Origin: Tychonema litorale BBK16
Lineage (GTDB): Bacteria > Cyanobacteriota > Cyanobacteriia > Cyanobacteriales > Microcoleaceae
Assembly: GCF_021648855.1 (NCBI RefSeq)
Contig: NZ_JAKJHX010000049.1
Span: forward strand, 8,408 to 35,330
DNA: 26,923 bases
Reading direction: 5' to 3'
Both the position numbers and the translations under genes were made by a program. Within the stretch, counting starts at the first letter, position 1; each line of letters starts with the position of its first letter. The notes under the pieces are model-generated. The model was not told where the DNA came from, did not search any database, and saw only the letters and a program-made list of their open reading frames with translations. This document shows, in pieces, positions 22,547 to 26,923 of the stretch.

Positions 22547-22998
22547 TTTGGTTGACCTGTGGCGATGGCGTTAATTTTTGACTTTGTAAATAAATATTAA
22601 TAAGAATTATTTCTTTTTTATTCAGTAAACCATATTTATTTAGGACTTGCCATCATCCCTGGGACTGATTTGAAAAAGTCAATCGATTTTAGATTTTAGA
22701 TTTTAGATTGACCCCACGGATAAATGCTCTTTCTTGAGGATTTTAGATTTGAGATTTTGGATGGATTCCACGGATAAATCCGGGGGCTTGTACCATCAAC
22801 AAATTCTTGGTCAGCAATCCTTAGTAGTAGTCAGAGGGAAGAAGGAAGATTTTTTCAATTCTCCCCCTCTCTCTCCCACTCTCCCACTCTCCCCCTCTCT
22901 TCCCCTCTTCCCCTCTTCCCCTCTTCCCCTCTTCCCCTTTCCTTGCTATTCTGGACGAAGGGACAAATTAGACTGGCTGATTTTTGGGAGCAAATTAG
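22547..22998. repeat. 452-nt divergent intergenic region filled with simple repeats
   Basis: No gene is seen here. In order it holds an A/T-rich stretch next to the kinase start (22547-22650, likely its promoter), GATTTTA units (22685-22707), a near-duplicate unit of about 54 nt recognised by CCACGGATAAAT at 22714-22725 and 22768-22779, a purine run (22834-22849), and a pyrimidine-rich tract (22858-22943) with about five tandem CTTCCCCT units. A Shine-Dalgarno GGGAG at 22986-22990 serves the GH2-like gene. A 131-aa frame across it is a by-product of the repeats. Confidence 0.75.
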
Positions 22999-25900
22999 AT
23001 GAACAACAAGCTGGCAAAAATTATCGGACTATTTTTCGCAGCAGCAATTACGTTCGGATTTATCGGTTACGCACTTCAAAATCCCAACTCTGCCAGCAAC
23101 TCAGTTATGTCGATCGGCTTTTTCAATGATACCATCGCGACCGCAGGTGCGATCGACAACAAACGCGACCAGATTTATCTCAACGGCACCTGGCAATTTG
23201 TCCCCGCCATCGGCAACCCCCAAAATCCCCCCCCATCCCCAAGCTGGGGTTCCATCCAAGTACCCGGAAACTGGCAAGAAGAAAAAAACGAATCCATACC
23301 AGGAATCATTTCCCGTGGCACCGGCCCAGCTTGGGAAAAATTCAACAGCCAACAACTATCAAAAGCTTGGTATCAGCGCACCATCGAAATTCCAACTGAC
23401 TGGAAAAATCGCAGAATATTCATCGATTTAGCCAGAGTCAGTACCGATGCCATCATCTTTATCAACGACATCAACTGTGGTCAAATTGAATGGCCCTACG
23501 GCACAATTGAAATTACTAAAGTAGCCAAACCAGGTCAAAATACAATATCCATTTTAGTCGCAGCAGTCTCCGACGAAAAAGACAAAACCGTGATCATGGG
23601 CCCCACAGAAATCTACACCACAAAATCCAACCTACAATCACGAGGAATCATCGGCGAAGTCAGAATTTTCAGTCTGCCACCAGGCCCGCTAATTAGTGAC
23701 GTATTCGTCCAAACTTCCACCAGAAACCAGCAAATTAAATTAGATGTAGAACTCAAAGATATCAAACAAAACAGTCAGATTCAACTTGTCGCTCAAATGC
23801 TCGACGAAAAGGGCAAAGTAGAGCAAAAATTTACAGGCACTGCCCAAGTTCAAGCTAAACCAATTCAAACCGTAAAAGTCCAGTGGGATTGGAAAAACCC
23901 TCGCCTTTGGGATCTCGGCAAACCCAACCTTTACACCCTGAAATTACAAGTAAAAGGAAGCGGCATTAATACACAGTATGACCAACCATTTGGCTTCCGG
24001 GAATTTTGGATAGAAGGACGTAAATTTTTCTTAAATGGCACAGAATTTCGTCTGCGACCAACCTTACATTCCGAGAGTTGGGAAAGCGGCACTGTCGAAG
24101 GTTCCGATAAATTAATTGAAGGCTACAATAAAGCTGGTTTCAATATAGTAGAAACCTGGCCTTGGAATCACGACGAACGAGGCAAGTCGCACTTCCGAGA
24201 ACTATTTTCCGAAAGGGCAGACCTCAAAGGATTTCCAGTTATGGCACCCGCTTTAGACATTAGTTTACTCGCTTCAAATGGAAGTTGGAATAATCGCCAA
24301 ATAAGAGACCGCTGGAAATCACGAATGACGGCAGAAATGCGTCGCTATCGCAATCATCCATCAATATTAATGTGGTCAACCAGTCCTAACTTTTTTGGTA
24401 ATACCGATGACCAAAATCCCCGTCGCATTGGCAAGAAAGTAGTAGCAGGAACTCTTGATGCAAATCGTTTGCGGGACATTACAACCTTGGGAAATGAATC
24501 TTTTGCCAATATGAAATCTGTTGATCCAACTCGACCTGTGATGGTACACCAAGGCGCGAATTTTGGTGATGTTTATGCGCTGAACTCTTACTTAAATGTA
24601 ATTCCATTGCAAGAAAGAGAAGAATGGATTTCTGAGTGGAGTAAAACTGGAGAAATGCCATACATGGTAGTAGAATTTGGCACACCACTACACGCCACAA
24701 TGATGCGAAATCGAGCGGGATTTAGCAACGTGATTCTTAGCGAACCTTTGATGACTGAGTTTGCCGCAATTTATTTGGGTAAACAATCCTATGAACTAGA
24801 GAAAACCGTCTATAAAAATAAAATTCGTGAGCAATTTGTCAAAGGTCAAGAATACAAAAGTTGGCATCTTAATCAAGAGTTAGATTTTGCACCAGCTTTT
24901 CAAAAGTTGCAGCAGTTATTCAATACGAATACTTGGCGGAGTTGGCGAACCTTCGGGATGTCTGGGGGGATGATTCCTTGGAGTGATGGTCATGGTTGGC
25001 AAGTTTCAGATGCTGGTAAAACTAAGGTAGATATTGGAGAATTTCAACCGGGAAGGCGCGGTGTTTATTTGAAACAAGTCTCCAAGAAGATGCTATATCA
25101 TTTGCAACCAGAAGCTTATACTACCCAACCCGGTGGCGAGGCAATTATGAAAAATAATGGCCCGACTTTGGCTTGGATTGCTGGTTCTAGTCCAGCTTTT
25201 ACTGAGAAAGACCACAGTTTTTGGGCGGGGGGAAAACTGGCTAAACAAGTAGTATTAATTAACGATACTAGGGCGAAACAAGATTTTACTTTTAGTTGGC
25301 GAGTTTTGCTGGGGGGACGAGAAGTTGGAAAGGGCGAGAAGCAGGGAACTATTGACACGGCAGGGACGCTGTTTTTCCCAATTGATGTGAAATTGCCAAA
25401 TGATATTTCAGGTAAGGCTGATGGCGAAATTAGTCTAACTGCAAAAGTGGGCGATCGCACTCATGCCGATATTTTCACCTTCCGGGCTTTTAGCACTCCC
25501 GCCAAAATCAAGGATACGATCGCCATATTTGACCCAGTTGGCAAAACATCGGCGATGTTAAAACAATTAGGCCATGAACTTATACCGTGGAATGGTTCGC
25601 AAGTTTCATCATTATTAATTATCGGTCGGGAAGCATTTTCTAGCGGGCAAAATCTGCCGGGAAATTTAGAGACTTTTGTGCGGAATGGCGGCAAAGCAAT
25701 TGTGTTTCCCCAGCGACGAGAATGGCTACGAGATAAGGGTTTACGAGTTGCTGAACATATTAGTCGTCGCGTCTATCCAATTGATAGTAACCACCCGGTA
25801 ATTAGTGGTTTGGATGAAACTGATTTGCGGGATTGGACTGGGGAAAGCACATTGCTTGAATCTTACCCAGATACAATTCAAAAACCGTCAAGATTGAGTC

Positions 25901-26802
25901 CAGCAAATACGCCTTGGTACGGCTGGCATTGGGGAAATCGTGGCGGTGTCAGCAGCGCTTCTATTGAGAAGCCACACCGCAGTTCTTGGCGACCAATTTT
26001 AGAATCTGAATTTGATTTAGCTTATTCGCCACTGATGGAATTGGATTACGGAAAAGGGCGGTTGATTTTAAATGAGTTGGATTTGGAAGACCATTTTGCT
26101 GTTGATCCTGGGGCGATGCAATTAGTCCAAAAACTTGTGAGTTATGGGATGGATGCTATTGTTTCTGGGAAGCCAAATAAAGTGGTGTTAATTGGGGGAG
26201 ATGGGGATGCGAAGAAGTTGGATAATTTGGGGGTGATTTATCAGCGGGCTAATGGGCTTTCTAAAGATGTTGGTTTGGTAATTGTGGGGGCCCAAGCGAA
26301 TGTGAAAGATGCTGATTTGCGCGGTTATTTGAATGGTGGTGGTAAAGCGTTTTTCTTGCCTCGTCAAGTGCCTGTTGCGGGTTTGGGGGTGAGTTTGCAG
26401 CCAGCTAAGAATTTCGGCGGTTCCTTGGCGGTTCCGGCTTGGGACGAGGTGAAGGGCGTTAGTAGTTCGGATTTGCGATCGCGCTCTTTTTATGATACTT
26501 GGTTAATTAAGTCTGGGGGTGATATTGATTCTGATGGTTTGTTAAGTCGGGTTGCTGTAGGTGACGGTGTGGCGATTTTCTCTCAGCTTGACCCAGATAT
26601 TTTGAATGCTGATGCTAAGACTTATTTTCGTTTTACTCGCTGGCGACAAACACGGGCGAATGCTCAGATTTTAGCTAATTTGGGGGCAAGTTTTAAGACG
26701 GATGGGGTAGTGTTTAATGGTTCGAGTCAGGAGTTTTATCACTCGGATTATAGGACTGATTTTGAGAATGGGGATGATCCTTATCGGTATTATAGATGGT
26801 AG
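22999..26802 (+). CDS. Large GH2-like exported or anchored protein lacking the canonical acid/base
   Basis: The 1267-aa protein starts with an N-terminal signal or anchor (basic MNNKLAK, hydrophobic 8-25). A sugar-binding jelly roll follows (about 56-225; LNGTWQF, VPGNWQ, AWYQRTIEIP, FIDLARVSTDAIIFIN), then an Ig-like domain (228-330) and a GH2 TIM barrel (about 335-665; FGFREFWIEGRKFFLNG at 330-346). In the barrel, RNHPSILMWSTSPN (451-464) corresponds to the usual HPSIxxWSxxNE but ends in Asn464 instead of the acid/base Glu. The nucleophile motif VVEFGTP (557-563) is retained with Glu559. The C-terminal 600 residues contain Ig-like and two GATase-like segments (about 835-1010 and 1075-1200). 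GGGAG lies 8 nt before the ATG. It may act on an envelope or extracellular polysaccharide; hydrolysis by the standard mechanism is doubtful. The last third is G/T-rich on the coding strand, while the first third is C/A-rich. Confidence 0.85.
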   Translation: MNNKLAKIIGLFFAAAITFGFIGYALQNPNSASNSVMSIGFFNDTIATAGAIDNKRDQIYLNGTWQFVPAIGNPQNPPPSPSWGSIQVPGNWQEEKNESIPGIISRGTGPAWEKFNSQQLSKAWYQRTIEIPTDWKNRRIFIDLARVSTDAIIFINDINCGQIEWPYGTIEITKVAKPGQNTISILVAAVSDEKDKTVIMGPTEIYTTKSNLQSRGIIGEVRIFSLPPGPLISDVFVQTSTRNQQIKLDVELKDIKQNSQIQLVAQMLDEKGKVEQKFTGTAQVQAKPIQTVKVQWDWKNPRLWDLGKPNLYTLKLQVKGSGINTQYDQPFGFREFWIEGRKFFLNGTEFRLRPTLHSESWESGTVEGSDKLIEGYNKAGFNIVETWPWNHDERGKSHFRELFSERADLKGFPVMAPALDISLLASNGSWNNRQIRDRWKSRMTAEMRRYRNHPSILMWSTSPNFFGNTDDQNPRRIGKKVVAGTLDANRLRDITTLGNESFANMKSVDPTRPVMVHQGANFGDVYALNSYLNVIPLQEREEWISEWSKTGEMPYMVVEFGTPLHATMMRNRAGFSNVILSEPLMTEFAAIYLGKQSYELEKTVYKNKIREQFVKGQEYKSWHLNQELDFAPAFQKLQQLFNTNTWRSWRTFGMSGGMIPWSDGHGWQVSDAGKTKVDIGEFQPGRRGVYLKQVSKKMLYHLQPEAYTTQPGGEAIMKNNGPTLAWIAGSSPAFTEKDHSFWAGGKLAKQVVLINDTRAKQDFTFSWRVLLGGREVGKGEKQGTIDTAGTLFFPIDVKLPNDISGKADGEISLTAKVGDRTHADIFTFRAFSTPAKIKDTIAIFDPVGKTSAMLKQLGHELIPWNGSQVSSLLIIGREAFSSGQNLPGNLETFVRNGGKAIVFPQRREWLRDKGLRVAEHISRRVYPIDSNHPVISGLDETDLRDWTGESTLLESYPDTIQKPSRLSPANTPWYGWHWGNRGGVSSASIEKPHRSSWRPILESEFDLAYSPLMELDYGKGRLILNELDLEDHFAVDPGAMQLVQKLVSYGMDAIVSGKPNKVVLIGGDGDAKKLDNLGVIYQRANGLSKDVGLVIVGAQANVKDADLRGYLNGGGKAFFLPRQVPVAGLGVSLQPAKNFGGSLAVPAWDEVKGVSSSDLRSRSFYDTWLIKSGGDIDSDGLLSRVAVGDGVAIFSQLDPDILNADAKTYFRFTRWRQTRANAQILANLGASFKTDGVVFNGSSQEFYHSDYRTDFENGDDPYRYYRW

Positions 26803-26824
26803 ATATTACCACTCTATTTCAGTA

Positions 26825-26854
26825 ATATCAATTCCGGCTGCACCGGAATGATAT
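26825..26854. terminator. Hairpin after the GH2-like gene
   Basis: ATATCAATTCCGG (26825-26837) pairs with CCGGAATGATAT (26843-26854) around a CTGCA loop, with one bulged A in the left arm. It starts 22 nt after the stop codon. No T run follows, so it may act as a 3'-end stabiliser. The left arm also appears at 6319-6330, where it precedes another copy of the same palindromic repeat family. Confidence 0.55.
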
Positions 26855-26855
26855 A

Positions 26856-26923
26856 GAGGAGACGGCAGTGCCCATAGGTGTCAACTTAAGCCTGAAAGCC
26901 TTGATAAATCTCGTTTTTCCCTA
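26856..26923 (+). repeat. Right-edge repeat, possible mobile-element end
   Basis: GAGGAGACGGCA (26856-26867) and GTGTCAAC (26878-26885) repeat the arrangement found inverted at the left edge (32-62). The following sequence (TTAAGCCTGAAAGCC) is not found elsewhere in the window. It could be the terminus of an insertion sequence that continues beyond the window, but no open frame is available to confirm it. Confidence 0.4.

Noticed and set aside
22734..23129. 131-aa plus-strand open frame upstream of the GH2-like gene
   Set aside because: It is made mostly of translated CTTCCCCT and GATTTTA repeats and overlaps the GH2-like start.

Overview
The window looks like chromosomal DNA of a filamentous cyanobacterium, most likely Oscillatoriales (Microcoleus/Oscillatoria-like). 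The HIP1 octamer GCGATCGC and its core CGATCG recur throughout. There is a ferredoxin-thioredoxin reductase variable subunit, and several short repeats of a kind I associate with these genomes. No rRNA, tRNA, CRISPR array or complete insertion sequence was recognised. The order-level placement is from recall and codon/repeat style, not a database match.

Layout. 69-1127: a membrane-anchored protein of unknown function. 1200-3583: wreckage of a restriction/defence locus, with an Eco57I-type DNA methyltransferase reduced to its two ends and a SNF2-type helicase lacking both ends, separated by two hairpin repeats. 3618-6649: housekeeping genes, namely a PfkB-family sugar/adenosine kinase, a small membrane protein, a YdcF/ElyC-like membrane protein, a small conserved-looking protein and ftrV, with a long perfect hairpin between the last two convergent genes. 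6863-9631: a large cytoplasmic GH57 glycosidase with a DUF3536-type C-terminal half. 9632-12000: an accessory patch in which a plus-strand trio (2-TM protein, DUF4365 nuclease-like protein, 180-aa partner) sits against a divergent 47-aa Lys/Pro-rich ORF. 12024-13444: a GC-richer alpha/beta hydrolase behind a Uma2-family nuclease-like gene. 13504-22546: three large hybrid sensor kinases in a row on the minus strand, separated by simple and palindromic repeats. 22999-26802: a very large exported or anchored GH2-like protein whose acid/base motif is altered.

How the genes work together. The three kinases (REC-GAF-GAF-HK, PAS-GAF-HK-REC, DUF4118-like TM-PAS-GAF-PAS3-HK-REC) carry both transmitter and receiver modules. 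They could form one multistep relay, and the middle one has a cyanobacteriochrome-like GAF with a Cys-Tyr at the bilin position. The best candidate for an undescribed system is the plus-strand trio at 10410-11995. The DUF4365 gene overlaps its partner by 4 nt and lies 27 nt behind the membrane-protein gene, and the trio's start region carries a dyad that also covers the start of the divergent small ORF.

Repeats are a main theme. One palindromic family (core ACGGCAATGCCGT plus TTTCCCTAC) is seen at 6339-6413 and twice in tandem at 18710-18797, with degenerate copies at both window edges. Another repeat has inserted in frame inside the ATPase domain of the middle kinase.
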